This document shows, piece by piece, positions 46,569 to 55,282 of a DNA stretch of 64,000 nt. This DNA is from Immundisolibacterales bacterium. Its GTDB lineage: Bacteria; Pseudomonadota; Gammaproteobacteria; HK1. Both the position numbers and the translations under genes were made by a program. Each line of letters starts with the position of its first letter. Position 1 is the stretch's first letter. The notes under the pieces were generated by a model that saw only the letters and a list, made by a program, of their open reading frames with translations, searched no databases and was not told the origin of the DNA. The stretch spans positions 17,055 to 81,054 of the forward strand of contig JAPOPW010000064.1 in NCBI GenBank assembly GCA_026712715.1, read 5' to 3'.

Positions 46569-46585
46569 GATAACAATTTGCTATC
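46569..46585 (+). promoter_or_regulatory. Operator-like palindrome upstream of vapB
   Basis: An inverted repeat, GATA-a-CAA-t-TTG-c-TATC, lies 21 bases before the vapB start. VapBC complexes usually repress their own operon by binding such sites, so this is a likely autoregulatory operator. Confidence 0.5.
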
Positions 46586-46605
46586 CGATGCTTGGAGACG
46601 AACCG

Positions 46606-46866
46606 ATGGTGACAATCAATGTGCGGCGGCTCGACGAGGACGTGGTGGACCGCCTCAAGCGGCGCGCCTCGTCGAACAACCGCTCTCTCGAAGGTGAGGC
46701 GCGCCATATTCTGCAATCCGCGGCCGACGACGACATGGCGGCGAAGCGGGCCGCGTTCCTGGAGGCGTCGGACTGGCTGCGGCAAAAGACCAGGGGTCGC
46801 AAGCAAACCCCGGCGGAAGTGCTGATCCGTGAGGACCGCGACCACGGTCATCGCGACAACTTCTGA
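46606..46866 (+). CDS. vapB: FitA/VapB-type antitoxin
   Basis: An 86-residue antitoxin starting MVTINVRRLDEDVVDRLKRRA, an N-terminal ribbon-helix-helix DNA-binding segment typical of FitA/VapB. The C-terminus (RGRKQTPAEVLIREDRDHG) would wrap the toxin. The start at 46606 has GGAG at 46594-46597; an in-frame ATG at 46567 is less likely. Its stop overlaps the toxin start (TGATG). Confidence 0.88.
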   Translation: MVTINVRRLDEDVVDRLKRRASSNNRSLEGEARHILQSAADDDMAAKRAAFLEASDWLRQKTRGRKQTPAEVLIREDRDHGHRDNF

Positions 46867-47294
46867 TGCGCTTCGTCGTCGATGCGAGCGTGGCGGTCAA
46901 GTGGCTGGTCGAGGAGTCCGATTCGGATGCCGCGCGGGAACTGGCCGCGAGCGGGGAAGATCTGCACGCACCGCGCCTCATGGCCTCCGAGGTTGCCAAT
47001 GCGCTGTGGCGCAAGGCGCGGCTGGGTCAGATTGAGCGCGCCGATGCAGGCACCGCTCTGGCTTGGGCGCCCGACATGCCGGTGCGCTGGAACGACGATG
47101 AAACCGTCAGCGCGGATGCGGTGCGTCTGGCGCTGGCGCTCGACCACCCGGTTTACGATTGCGTCTATCTTGCGCTCGCCCATCGCATCGGCGCGGTCTT
47201 GCTGACGGCGGACGTTCGATTCGCGAATGCGCTTGCCTCGACCGGGCATGGCGAGTCCGTCCTGACGCTGGCCGACTATGCCAGGACACGGTGA
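46866..47294 (+). CDS. vapC: PIN-domain ribonuclease toxin
   Basis: A 142-residue PIN-domain protein with the acidic metal-site residues in VVDASVAVKWLVEE (Asp6), a Glu in MASEVANALW, and two acids in DHPVYDCVYLALA and LLTADVRFANAL. VapC toxins cut tRNA or other RNA when free of antitoxin. It overlaps the antitoxin stop by one base. Confidence 0.9.
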   Translation: MRFVVDASVAVKWLVEESDSDAARELAASGEDLHAPRLMASEVANALWRKARLGQIERADAGTALAWAPDMPVRWNDDETVSADAVRLALALDHPVYDCVYLALAHRIGAVLLTADVRFANALASTGHGESVLTLADYARTR

Positions 47295-47350
47295 TGAAGT
47301 TTTTTTCGTGATACGCCAGCGCACCCACAGCGTGCCAAGGCGTGCCATGT

Positions 47351-47374
47351 GGGGACAACCGGTTGATTCCATGA
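47351..47374 (+). repeat. 24-bp repeat GGGGACAA.CGGTTGATT.CATGA, left copy
   Basis: 22 of 24 bases match 61360-61383. Both copies lie shortly after a toxin-antitoxin pair, with a T-rich stretch (TTTTTTTCG) between, and right before a truncated gene. Confidence 0.7.
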
Positions 47375-47670
47375 GGCGCGGATCATAACCCTCAAGAAGG
47401 GGGATTACGCGGACAAGGCGGTGCGCCGCCGCCTCGAGGCGCGCAAGACCGCGCGCTTTCGCGAGGTCGCGCTGCCGAACGACCGCGTCGGCGCGATGTG
47501 CGAGGCGGCCTCGGGGCACCCGACGGGGGCGATCGCGGTGTTCGCCGAGCGGGTCAAGGACGCGCGGGCGATCGGGGCGCGCCTTGCCCGGGCGCATGGA
47601 CGGGAGCGCGTCGCGGTGCTGACCGGGACGTTACGTGGCCACGAGCGGGCTCGGCTCCCCTCGCCGGTCC
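47373..47670 (+). pseudogene. Cas3-like / DEAD-box helicase fragment (type I CRISPR helicase-like)
   Basis: The frame reads RIITLKKGDYADKAVRRRLEARK, then a helicase C-terminal segment GAIAVFAERVKDARAIGARLA and VAVLTGTLRGHERARL. This pattern matches helicase motif IV/V regions of type I-U/I-G Cas3-type helicases. There is no start, no DExD box, no HD domain and no end, and homology stops near 47660. No other cas gene or CRISPR array is in the window. It is an orphan remnant. Confidence 0.6.
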
Positions 47671-47829
47671 TGCGCTGCCCACGCGCCTGTCGACGAAGAA
47701 GGCGCGCAGCTCGACGCGGAGCCGGGCGTGGGGCCGGGTTCGCGTTGTCACGCTTCCTTGACAACGGCGGGGGGGGGCTAGGTTGCCGAAGACCTTGCAT
47801 CTTTGGAGAACCTGGAAGCGGCATCAAAG

Positions 47830-48687
47830 ATGGCAAGACTCGACGAAAAAGTGGCATTCATTACCGGAGCGGGGTCCGGAATTGGCCGCGCGGCAGCTCG
47901 GATCTTCGCTCGGGAGGGTGCCAGGGTCGTCATCGCGGAGCTCAAGCGAGACCTCGGATTGGAAGCTGAAGAGCTGGTCAAGGAGGCCGGGGGCGACGCA
48001 ACCTTCGTCGCGGCGGATGTAACGGACGAGGACAGTGTCAGGGATGCCATCCAGGCGACGGCCGCTCGCTACGGCAAGCTCGACTTCCTGTACAACTGCG
48101 CGGGTGGCTCGATACCGGACGACGGACCGGTGACCGACGTCGACATGTCGGTATGGCTGCATACCCAATCCCTGGATCTGCTCGGAACTTTCCTTTGCTG
48201 TCGCCACGGCATCCCGGAGATCATCAAGGCGGGTGGCGGTTCCGTCATCAACATGTCTTCCATGGCCGCCGTCCGGCCCGGCTCCATGAGGCGCCACGTC
48301 TACATCGCCGCCAAGGGAGCCATCATCACCTTTACCCAGGCCATCGCCGGCGAATATGCCAGGCACCGCGTCCGCGCCAATGCCATCTGCCCCCACGGGA
48401 TCATCACCGGTCGTGCCCGCGACCATTTCGCCAAGGAGGGAATCTCGGACGTGCGGGAAGTCCCGGCGGTCCGCGATCTGGTTCTCCAGTACCCGAACGC
48501 CATTTCCGAACCGGAGGACATTGCCCATATCGCGCTTTTCCTCGCATCGGACGAATCTCGAATTCTCAACGGGACGATTATCGAGGCGGACGGCGGATCA
48601 AGGCTTACCCACAAATCGGACGAAGTTTACGGGTCATTTGCAGGTGCGGGATTCGCACCGGCTGTGACATCCGCAACGAACGCCTAG
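47830..48687 (+). CDS. Short-chain dehydrogenase/reductase
   Basis: A 285-residue SDR. It has TGAGSGIGRAAAR (cofactor loop, about residue 11), NCAG (about 86), an active-site serine in INMSSMAAV, and Tyr and Lys in HVYIAAKGAI (about 155-164). The C-terminus GTIIEADGGSRL is typical, followed by a tail of about 30 residues. It oxidises or reduces a hydroxy/keto substrate. The ATG at 47830 is used; a TTG 27 bases upstream is possible. It leads the catabolic gene set that includes the second TRAP system. Confidence 0.9.
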   Translation: MARLDEKVAFITGAGSGIGRAAARIFAREGARVVIAELKRDLGLEAEELVKEAGGDATFVAADVTDEDSVRDAIQATAARYGKLDFLYNCAGGSIPDDGPVTDVDMSVWLHTQSLDLLGTFLCCRHGIPEIIKAGGGSVINMSSMAAVRPGSMRRHVYIAAKGAIITFTQAIAGEYARHRVRANAICPHGIITGRARDHFAKEGISDVREVPAVRDLVLQYPNAISEPEDIAHIALFLASDESRILNGTIIEADGGSRLTHKSDEVYGSFAGAGFAPAVTSATNA

Positions 48688-48790
48688 TTCACGCAATGTC
48701 GGGGCATGCTCACACCGGAGATTACGAAGGATTGCCTGAGTTGCGTAGTCCCGGCTCACCTTCACAACCAAACCCAGAAAGGAGGACGAC

Positions 48791-49846
48791 ATGAAGTCGA
48801 CGAACAAGACGCTGCTGGCACTGTCTCTCATTGGGGCGCTGATGGCCGGGTACGCTCCCGCATCTGCCGCTGACGTGGTCAAGCTGAAATTCGTGGGAAG
48901 CGACAGCAGGACGCACGCATGGGCCTGGGCTAGCTACGAGAAAATGGCGGAAACGGTAAAGAACGGCACGGAAGGCAGAGTTGAGCTCGAAATGTATGAT
49001 CCGGGGCAACTGGTTCCCTTCGTTCAGCACCTAGAGGCCGTCCGGGCTGGGATCATGGACATTGCGGTGGTCGTGCCCGGTTATTACCAGAATGAGTTCG
49101 CATCGTCGAATCTCTGGAATTTCATGTACACGTACTACCCCGACGCCGTAACCTCGAGCAAGATGTGGCAGGCCCTGTACGATCAGTACATGTCCCTGGA
49201 CTTTGAAAAGCTGGACTTGGAATGCATCGGAGGTCAGGGATGAGTCGTCGTTGCCTATGACCTCTTCACGGTCGACAAGCCCCTGGCCAGTATGGAAGAT
49301 GCTAAGGGTCTCAAACCGAGGTCCAACAGCGCCGCCATGAATGCAATCATCGAGTCGATGGGGGCAATCCCGGTGTTCATGGGTGGGGGCCAGGTCCCGG
49401 ATGCACTGGGCAAGAAGATGATCAATGGTGTTCCGATGGCCGACCACTGGGGTGAAGCGATCAAGGTCTGGGATTATGCCAATCCAGGATACTGGACCAT
49501 CACCGGGTCGTTTCCACAGGGCGTAGCCTGTCTCTCCGCGAGCACCAGGCCCAACACTAAATGGATGAAGAAGGTATCTCCGGAAGATCGGGAAGTCATC
49601 GGAGCCGCCATGAAGCAGTGGGCACTCGACATCGCCGAGGCGACCGACGCTGCCTCCGGCCGGTTCCTCGAAACCGCGGCCGTCAAGGGGATCACCATCT
49701 CCGAATGGCCGGAGTCCGAAAAGCAGCGTCTGGTGGATGCCTGGAAGCCTCTCGTGGACGACGCCATTGCCTTTGCAAAAAAGGAGGCGGCACCCGCCGA
49801 ATACATGATCAAGGCCATGCACCAGTGGCTCGAGGACAACAAATAA
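48791..49846 (+). pseudogene. dctP: TRAP substrate-binding protein (DctP) with in-frame TGA
   Basis: A 351-codon frame starts well after GGAGGAC (48781-48787). It encodes a signal peptide (LLALSLIGALMAGYAPASAA) and the DctP N-domain to LECIGGQG. A TGA at 49241-49243 interrupts it, and the same frame then continues VVVAYDLFTVDKPLASMEDAKGLKPR and on to the normal C-terminus MIKAMHQWLEDNK. Downstream dctQ and dctM are intact. It is either a recent nonsense mutation, low-level readthrough, or a sequencing error. Confidence 0.85.
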
Positions 49847-49881
49847 GGCATTGGCAGACCTATAGCCAGGCGAGTATTCGC

Positions 49882-49920
49882 GAACCGGCCCCACCTCGGA
49901 TGCCGAGGTGGGGCCGGTTC
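49882..49920 (+). terminator. Perfect 18-bp hairpin after dctP
   Basis: Arms GAACCGGCCCCACCTCGG and CCGAGGTGGGGCCGGTTC flank a 3-base loop, 36 bases after the dctP stop and 22 bases before dctQ. There is no long U-tract. It is the same placement as the hairpin after the first dctP, and is probably an attenuator or stability stem. Confidence 0.85.
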
Positions 49921-49941
49921 TGCTACTCGGAGGTGTAACAG

Positions 49942-50547
49942 GTGCTATACAAGCTGGCGGAAGGCAGGACAGATTGGTGGAAGCGTGTCTGGCGCTTGGA
50001 ACGCGCGATCGCCGAAGCGATCCTGTACAAGCCGGGGAAGTGGATCAGTTACGTTGCTGCCGGATGCATCCTGTCCATACTGCTCATGAACTGGTTCGTG
50101 GTGGGCCAACGCTTGACAAAGTGGCAGGGGTTTCTTTCGGGCGCGGCCTACGAGATGACCGGATTTCTCATGGGGATTACAAGCATCATCGGGATCGCCG
50201 TGACGTGGTACGCGGGCGCTCACATCAGGATCACGTTCCTCAGGGAGAAGTGCGGTCCCCGAAGGCGAACTGGCCTGGATGCACTCGGCGCCCTCATGTT
50301 CCTGGGCTGGACGACCGCCATGGCGTTTGGAACGTGGGCGGCGGCCCAGGACGCCGTCTTTCGGGGGAAGTGCTCGATGGTGTGGTGCATACCTGAAGCG
50401 CCCTTTCGATTCATTTTCTGGGCGGTGGCGGTTCACTTCATTTTCGTGTTGATCAGGTCCTTCATCGGTGCGACTTCAAGAGCACTGAGAGCTCATGGGT
50501 CCGAAGATGACTCGAAAGATTGGAAGGGAGGAAACATTATATGGTAG
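49942..50547 (+). CDS. dctQ: TRAP transporter small membrane subunit (DctQ family)
   Basis: A 201-residue membrane protein with four hydrophobic helices and a GTG start after CGGAGGTG. It contains GITSIIGIAVTWYAGAHIRI, a DctQ-like central region, and a cytoplasmic C-terminal tail. Overall it is a diverged DctQ. The end overlaps dctM by 7 bases. Confidence 0.82.
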   Translation: MLYKLAEGRTDWWKRVWRLERAIAEAILYKPGKWISYVAAGCILSILLMNWFVVGQRLTKWQGFLSGAAYEMTGFLMGITSIIGIAVTWYAGAHIRITFLREKCGPRRRTGLDALGALMFLGWTTAMAFGTWAAAQDAVFRGKCSMVWCIPEAPFRFIFWAVAVHFIFVLIRSFIGATSRALRAHGSEDDSKDWKGGNIIW

Positions 50548-51851
50548 AGGCCACGCCCTTTTGGGGTGCGATTGCGCTTTCCACTCTGCTGATCCTGTCT
50601 CTGTTGAGCGTCCCCATTGCGGCGTCGATGGGTATAGTCGGTCTGGCCATGGTGGTGCTCTTCTATGGGGATTTCACCAGCCTTCAATTCGTTGCAACCA
50701 GCGCCTGGGGCAACGTTGCGAAGTATTCGCTTTCAATGTTTCCACTGTTCATACTCATGGGCAACCTCATCTCCAAATCCGGGTTGGGTGCGGACGCCTT
50801 CGATGGTCTCAACAAGCTGTTGGGCAGGACGCGCGGAGGCCTGGCGATGGTCTCGACGACCACTTGCGCGCTATTCGGATGCGTAAGCGGCTCCAGCTCA
50901 TCGACCATTGTCGCGATCGGTGGCGTGGCAATACCCCAGATGAAGAGATATGGATACGGTGCGGCGCTGCGGACTGGCTCGGTTGCGGTCAATGGCTGTA
51001 TCGCCAACCTCATTCCGCCCAGCCTGGCCGCCATCTTGTACTGCGTCGTCACCGAGACCTCGATTGCGGACTTGTTCATGGCCGGTCTCATACCCGGCGT
51101 GATCCTGACCCTGATGATCATGGTGGTCATCTATATTTGGGCCACGGTGAAACCGGAGCATGCACCGCGATCGACCGAGACGTACCCGTGGAAGGAGAGA
51201 CTTGCCGGCCTCAAGACGCCGGTACCCATTCTTGCGATCTTCGCGTTCATGATCGCGGGGATCTATAACGGCCTCTTCAGTCCCGCTGAAGCGGCCGGCA
51301 TGGGCGTGCTGTTCACGCTCGTCATGATGGACGTGATGGGCAAATTTACCTGGCGGAAGTTTTTCGATGCGCTCACGGAGACAGTGAAATTCTTCACCTT
51401 CATGTTTGTGGCCCTCATGGCCGCGATCATGTTCGCCAGCACCATAGCGATCAGTCGATTGCCCCAGTTTATCGCCGACTACGCCTTGACCATGGTGGAA
51501 TCACCGGTAGCCATCCTGTACATGGTGATCCTGATTTTCATTATTGCCGGATTCTTCCTGGAGAATTTCGGCATGGTGCTGATGCTGGTCCCGCTGTTCT
51601 TTCCCGTGATTACTCAGGCAGGGTATGACCCGGTTTACTTCGGTGTGATCATGGTCATGATGATGGAGGTGGGACTGCTCACGCCTCCCGCAGCACCGAA
51701 TATTTATGTCGCACAGTATGTAGACGGGGAAGCGAGCGTGATGCAGGTGATCAACGGGACGCTGCCATTCTATATCACGGTGCTGGGTTTGACGGTGCTC
51801 CTGGTTCACTTTCCGATGATCGCCATGTGGCTGCCAGGCACGATGAGATGA
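50541..51851 (+). CDS. dctM: TRAP transporter large permease subunit (DctM family)
   Basis: A 436-residue permease with the start set by GGGAGGAAA before ATG 50541. DctM signatures are SMFPLFILMGNLISKSGLG (about residue 71), GCVSGSSSSTIVAIGGVAIPQM and NLIPPSLAAILY, with GLLTPPAAPNIYVAQYV near residue 380. Base composition is somewhat less G+C-rich than in the first TRAP cluster, suggesting separate origins. Confidence 0.93.
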   Translation: MVEATPFWGAIALSTLLILSLLSVPIAASMGIVGLAMVVLFYGDFTSLQFVATSAWGNVAKYSLSMFPLFILMGNLISKSGLGADAFDGLNKLLGRTRGGLAMVSTTTCALFGCVSGSSSSTIVAIGGVAIPQMKRYGYGAALRTGSVAVNGCIANLIPPSLAAILYCVVTETSIADLFMAGLIPGVILTLMIMVVIYIWATVKPEHAPRSTETYPWKERLAGLKTPVPILAIFAFMIAGIYNGLFSPAEAAGMGVLFTLVMMDVMGKFTWRKFFDALTETVKFFTFMFVALMAAIMFASTIAISRLPQFIADYALTMVESPVAILYMVILIFIIAGFFLENFGMVLMLVPLFFPVITQAGYDPVYFGVIMVMMMEVGLLTPPAAPNIYVAQYVDGEASVMQVINGTLPFYITVLGLTVLLVHFPMIAMWLPGTMR

Positions 51852-52264
51852 ACACACCATTCGAGCAAGGACGACAGGTGAGAACGGCAATCGTGACGGG
51901 TGCTCGAGGCGGCATCGGCGAGGCTACCGCCAACGAGGTCTTGTCACTCGGAGACCGGGTCTACGGTACCGGTTCGTCTTTCGATGAAACATCCAAGATT
52001 GCGGCGACGCTGCCCAACCCGGTGGCGGCCGCGGCCGCTTTCGCGGCTCGCCTGCCGACAGGGCGGCGGGACACGGCGGAGGAACAGCCAGACGTGATTG
52101 CCTGTCTTGCCTTCAAGGAGGCATCGTTCATCGCCGGGTCGATACTTGACGTCGATAGCGGTAGCGACCTGTTCACCGCAGGTGTGGGGCCGGGGAGTCA
52201 TGCGGGGTCCGACACAACTTGGGGTGTTACGGGACACTTTGGAGCTCATGTGGGGCCTTGGTGA
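51848..52264 (+). pseudogene. SDR gene with its middle deleted
   Basis: The frame begins with an SDR N-terminus (TAIVTGARGGIGEATANEVL, then GDRVYGTG) and jumps, in frame, to an SDR C-terminus (AAFAARLPTGRRDTAEE ... EASFIAGSILDVDSGSDL). About 150 residues, including the Ser-Tyr-Lys active site, are missing. Both ends align with the intact SDR at 56074-56820, which has GDRVYGVD and AAFAGRLPVGRFAAPEE at the same places. It cannot be catalytic. Confidence 0.8.
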
Positions 52265-52345
52265 CGGAAACGTGCGTTTCGCCTCGGACAATGAGCGGCT
52301 ATACTTCCTCCAGTCGTAAGCTAACTTGATTAGGGGAGCATCGAG

Positions 52346-53236
52346 ATGAGTGACCAACGTCTACAGGGCTGGAACAAGCAAAAGCCGTCCTTCACCTATG
52401 CCAAGGATCGGGAATTCGGACCAGGACTGCGTGACGGCGCATTGTATGCCGACCTCGGCCTCGCAAAAGGAACCGGGGGAAACTTCCACGCGCACATCAT
52501 CAAGGTCAATCCGCAGATGCATAGCGCTGAGGGTACGACCGGTATGCACCGTCATGACTATGACCTTCAATTCAACTACATGTTATCGGGCGTCATCGAT
52601 CTCGTGATTGAAGGGATAGAAGAGAAACTGACCTTCCGGGCGGGCGACACTTATTTTCTACCGCACAGGATCCTTCACAACGAAACCCGGGTCTCTGGCG
52701 ACTTCTCGGTACTGGAGCTCTACGGGCCAGCCAAGTCCGGGACACATCAGGTAGAGGAGGGAGCCGGGGGTGGTAAGGTGTCCGAAGATTGGGCCGAAGG
52801 GCAATCAAATACGAGTGACCAACGTCTGACGGGCTGGAACAAGCAAAAGCCGGCATTCACGTATGCCATGGATCGCGAGTTCGGGCCGGGCCTCCGCCGC
52901 GCCTCATTGTATGCCGACCTTGGCCTCGCAGAGGCAACCGGGGGAAACCTCCACGGGGAGATCATCAAGGTCAATCCGGAGATACATACCGCTGAAGGTA
53001 CGACCGGCATGCACCGTCATGAATACGACTTTCAATTCAACTATGTCCTGGCGGGGGAAATCGACTTCCTGATTGAAGGGATCGATGAGAAGTTGACATT
53101 CAGAGCGGGCGATACCTACCTTCTTCCGGCCAGGATCCTCCACAACGAGACCCGGGTTTCCGAAGATTACTCGGTAATGCAGGTATACGGGCCAGCCATT
53201 GCCGCTACGGAGCAGTTGGAGCCCGAGATCGACTGA
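52346..53236 (+). CDS. Tandem double-cupin protein
   Basis: A 296-residue protein of two near-identical cupin halves: residues 1-133 and about 156-296. Each half has TTGMHRHxYDxQFNY and a later GDTYxLPxRILHNETRVS. Each half resembles the single cupin at 44938-45363. The DNA around the second half's beginning reads ACGAGTGACCAACG against ATGAGTGACCAACG at the first, so an ancestral second start codon has become ACG and the first copy's stop is gone. The second copy has LHGE where the first has FHAH. Confidence 0.85.
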   Translation: MSDQRLQGWNKQKPSFTYAKDREFGPGLRDGALYADLGLAKGTGGNFHAHIIKVNPQMHSAEGTTGMHRHDYDLQFNYMLSGVIDLVIEGIEEKLTFRAGDTYFLPHRILHNETRVSGDFSVLELYGPAKSGTHQVEEGAGGGKVSEDWAEGQSNTSDQRLTGWNKQKPAFTYAMDREFGPGLRRASLYADLGLAEATGGNLHGEIIKVNPEIHTAEGTTGMHRHEYDFQFNYVLAGEIDFLIEGIDEKLTFRAGDTYLLPARILHNETRVSEDYSVMQVYGPAIAATEQLEPEID

Positions 53237-53411
53237 CGCACAGACTGACCGATCTGGGCAAAGAGCGGGGCAGCAGCCACCGGCCTCTGACTGCGGGGCC
53301 GGCTGGCGGCGTCGCGTAACCACCGAGTTTCATCGGTGGGGCCCACATCCGATTCGGCACGGGGCCAGTGTCCGGGGCCGGTCGCTCGAGACAGCGGGGG
53401 AGGAGCACACC

Positions 53412-54155
53412 GTGCGCTTCAGAACGAACAGGATTCTGGAGAAGAACCGGCAGGGCAAGAAGGGACTCGGCCTCGGCCTGGTCTATCCCAGTGCCGAGGC
53501 CATCGAGATCGTCGGCATGCTCGGCGGATTCGATTTCGTTCAGCTCGACGGCGAGCACGGGCTGTTCTCGCCGGAGTCGATCGACGAGATGTGCCGCGTC
53601 GCCGATGGCTTCGGGCTCAACGTGATCGCACGGGTGCCGGGTATCGATGGCTCGACCATCAACTCGTACCTCGATCGCGGCGTCACCGGCATCTGGGGAC
53701 CGCACATCGAGACCGCGGAAGAGGCCCGGGCGCTCGTCGACGCGAGCCTCTTCGGGCCCGACGGTCAACGAAGCTGGGGCGGTGGCCGCGGCAACTACTA
53801 CAACCACTCCGCGTTGATCGACATCCCGGGCGGCGAGCGCACCGACTACATGCGGCAGACCAACGCCAACACGCTGGTGCTGTGCCAGCTCGAGAGCGCC
53901 CGGGCATTCGAGAACCTGGACGCCATTCTCGAGGTCGAGGGAATCGACGGATATGTCTTCGGCCCCAACGACCTGGCGCAGTCCATGGGACTTCCGGGGG
54001 AGCCGGGTCACCCCGACGTGGTTGCCGCGGAGCGCCAGGTGGCGGAGCGCATCCACGCCGCTGGCGGCAAGCTGCACACGGACCTTTTCGCGGTCATCGA
54101 GCTGCGACACCTGGTCGTGGACGGGGCGCAGCGGTTTTTGGCCGAAAGTGCCTGA
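53412..54155 (+). CDS. HpcH/HpaI-family aldolase
   Basis: A 247-residue class II aldolase-like protein. It has GLVYPSAEAIEIVGMLGGFDFVQLDGEHG (about residue 22), with the DGEHG metal and base site, then ARVPGIDGSTINSYLDRGVTGI, and a QLESARAFENLDAIL metal-binding Glu. GTG 53412 follows GGGGGAGGAG. It should cleave a 2-keto-3-deoxy- or 4-hydroxy-2-oxo-acid to pyruvate plus an aldehyde. Confidence 0.9.
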   Translation: MRFRTNRILEKNRQGKKGLGLGLVYPSAEAIEIVGMLGGFDFVQLDGEHGLFSPESIDEMCRVADGFGLNVIARVPGIDGSTINSYLDRGVTGIWGPHIETAEEARALVDASLFGPDGQRSWGGGRGNYYNHSALIDIPGGERTDYMRQTNANTLVLCQLESARAFENLDAILEVEGIDGYVFGPNDLAQSMGLPGEPGHPDVVAAERQVAERIHAAGGKLHTDLFAVIELRHLVVDGAQRFLAESA

Positions 54156-54238
54156 CTGGGCACCAGGGGATACGTGCGGGCTCGGGTGGTGATTTCACCG
54201 ACGGCCGAATCGAGAACGCCCCGGAGCAGGTGACCCAG

Positions 54239-55282
54239 ATGAGAGAGAAAGTCGTGCGGTATGGTCTTCTCTCGACCTCACAGATTGGCTTCAATGCCCA
54301 TCTCCCCGCTTCACGCGAGTCGAAGAGCTCGCAGATCGTTTCGATCTCGTCACGAGCTGCCGCGAAGGCCAAGGCGGCGGCGGACGAGCACGGTATAAAC
54401 CGGTGGTATGGGTCGTACGAAGAGCAGCTCGCCGACCCCGAGATGGACGCAGTGATCAACGCGCTGCCGATCAGCATGCACTGCGCGTGGACGGTCAAGG
54501 CGGCGGAGGCAGGCAAGCACATCCTGTGCGAGAAGCCGCTGGCGACGTCGGCGAAAGACTGTGCGCGAATGATCGATGCGGCCAGGAGCAATAACGTCGT
54601 GCTCGTCGAGGGGTTCACACATCGATGGAATCCGCACCTGAGAAAGGCGCGCGCGCTCGTTGCCGTCGGGGCCATCGGCCAGGTGGTCACCGTGAGTGCG
54701 GTTGGGTGCAGTCACCGGACCCGTCCAGCCGACTACGAGAGCATCAGGTACTCGGCCGAGCTCGAAGGCGGTGCGCTGCGGGAGGTCGGCTCTTACGCCG
54801 TGTATGCGGCACGGTTCGTTCTCCGTGCAGAGCCGATCCGTGTCCATGGGGTCGGCTTCGACTCCGGCGGGTGGGGTGTCTACACGACGTTCTGTGGCGT
54901 CATGGAGTTCGGGAACGGGGTGCTGGCCAACGTGACGAGCAGCATGGAGCATTCATCGTTCCGCTTCCGGATCTCGATCGATGGTCGCGATGGAAGGATC
55001 GAGATTCCGTCGATGTTCGACGATTCGGGCCCCGTCATCATCAAGGGCGTCGAGGGGAGAGATGAGCAGACCATCACCACGCCGGCGCCCAATCGGTTCA
55101 CCGCGCAACTGGACGAGTTCTCCGAGTGCGTCCTCACCGGCAAGGCGCCCGAGTTCCCGGCGGAGGACGGCCTGCGAAACTCCGCCGTCCTCGAGGCGCT
55201 GCACGAGTCCGCGAGCTCGGGCCGGTCGGTAACGTTGGATCTGGAAGCCGCCGGCAGCCCACGAGCGAGGCAAGACCCATGA
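54239..55282 (+). CDS. Gfo/Idh/MocA-family oxidoreductase
   Basis: A 347-residue NAD(P)-dependent dehydrogenase. The N-terminal Rossmann domain shows RYGLLSTSQIGFNAHLPASRE (a variant loop). The catalytic motif is HILCEKPLATS (EKP, about residue 100), followed by VLVEGFTHRWNP. It oxidises a sugar or polyol. It is coupled to the next gene by an ATGA overlap. The start at ATG 54239 follows GGAGCAGG. Confidence 0.9.
   Translation: MREKVVRYGLLSTSQIGFNAHLPASRESKSSQIVSISSRAAAKAKAAADEHGINRWYGSYEEQLADPEMDAVINALPISMHCAWTVKAAEAGKHILCEKPLATSAKDCARMIDAARSNNVVLVEGFTHRWNPHLRKARALVAVGAIGQVVTVSAVGCSHRTRPADYESIRYSAELEGGALREVGSYAVYAARFVLRAEPIRVHGVGFDSGGWGVYTTFCGVMEFGNGVLANVTSSMEHSSFRFRISIDGRDGRIEIPSMFDDSGPVIIKGVEGRDEQTITTPAPNRFTAQLDEFSECVLTGKAPEFPAEDGLRNSAVLEALHESASSGRSVTLDLEAAGSPRARQDP

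Noticed and set aside
49241..49243. TGA in dctP as a selenocysteine codon
   Set aside because: DctP proteins have no selenocysteine and no strong stem-loop lies at the right distance downstream; a nonsense mutation is simpler.
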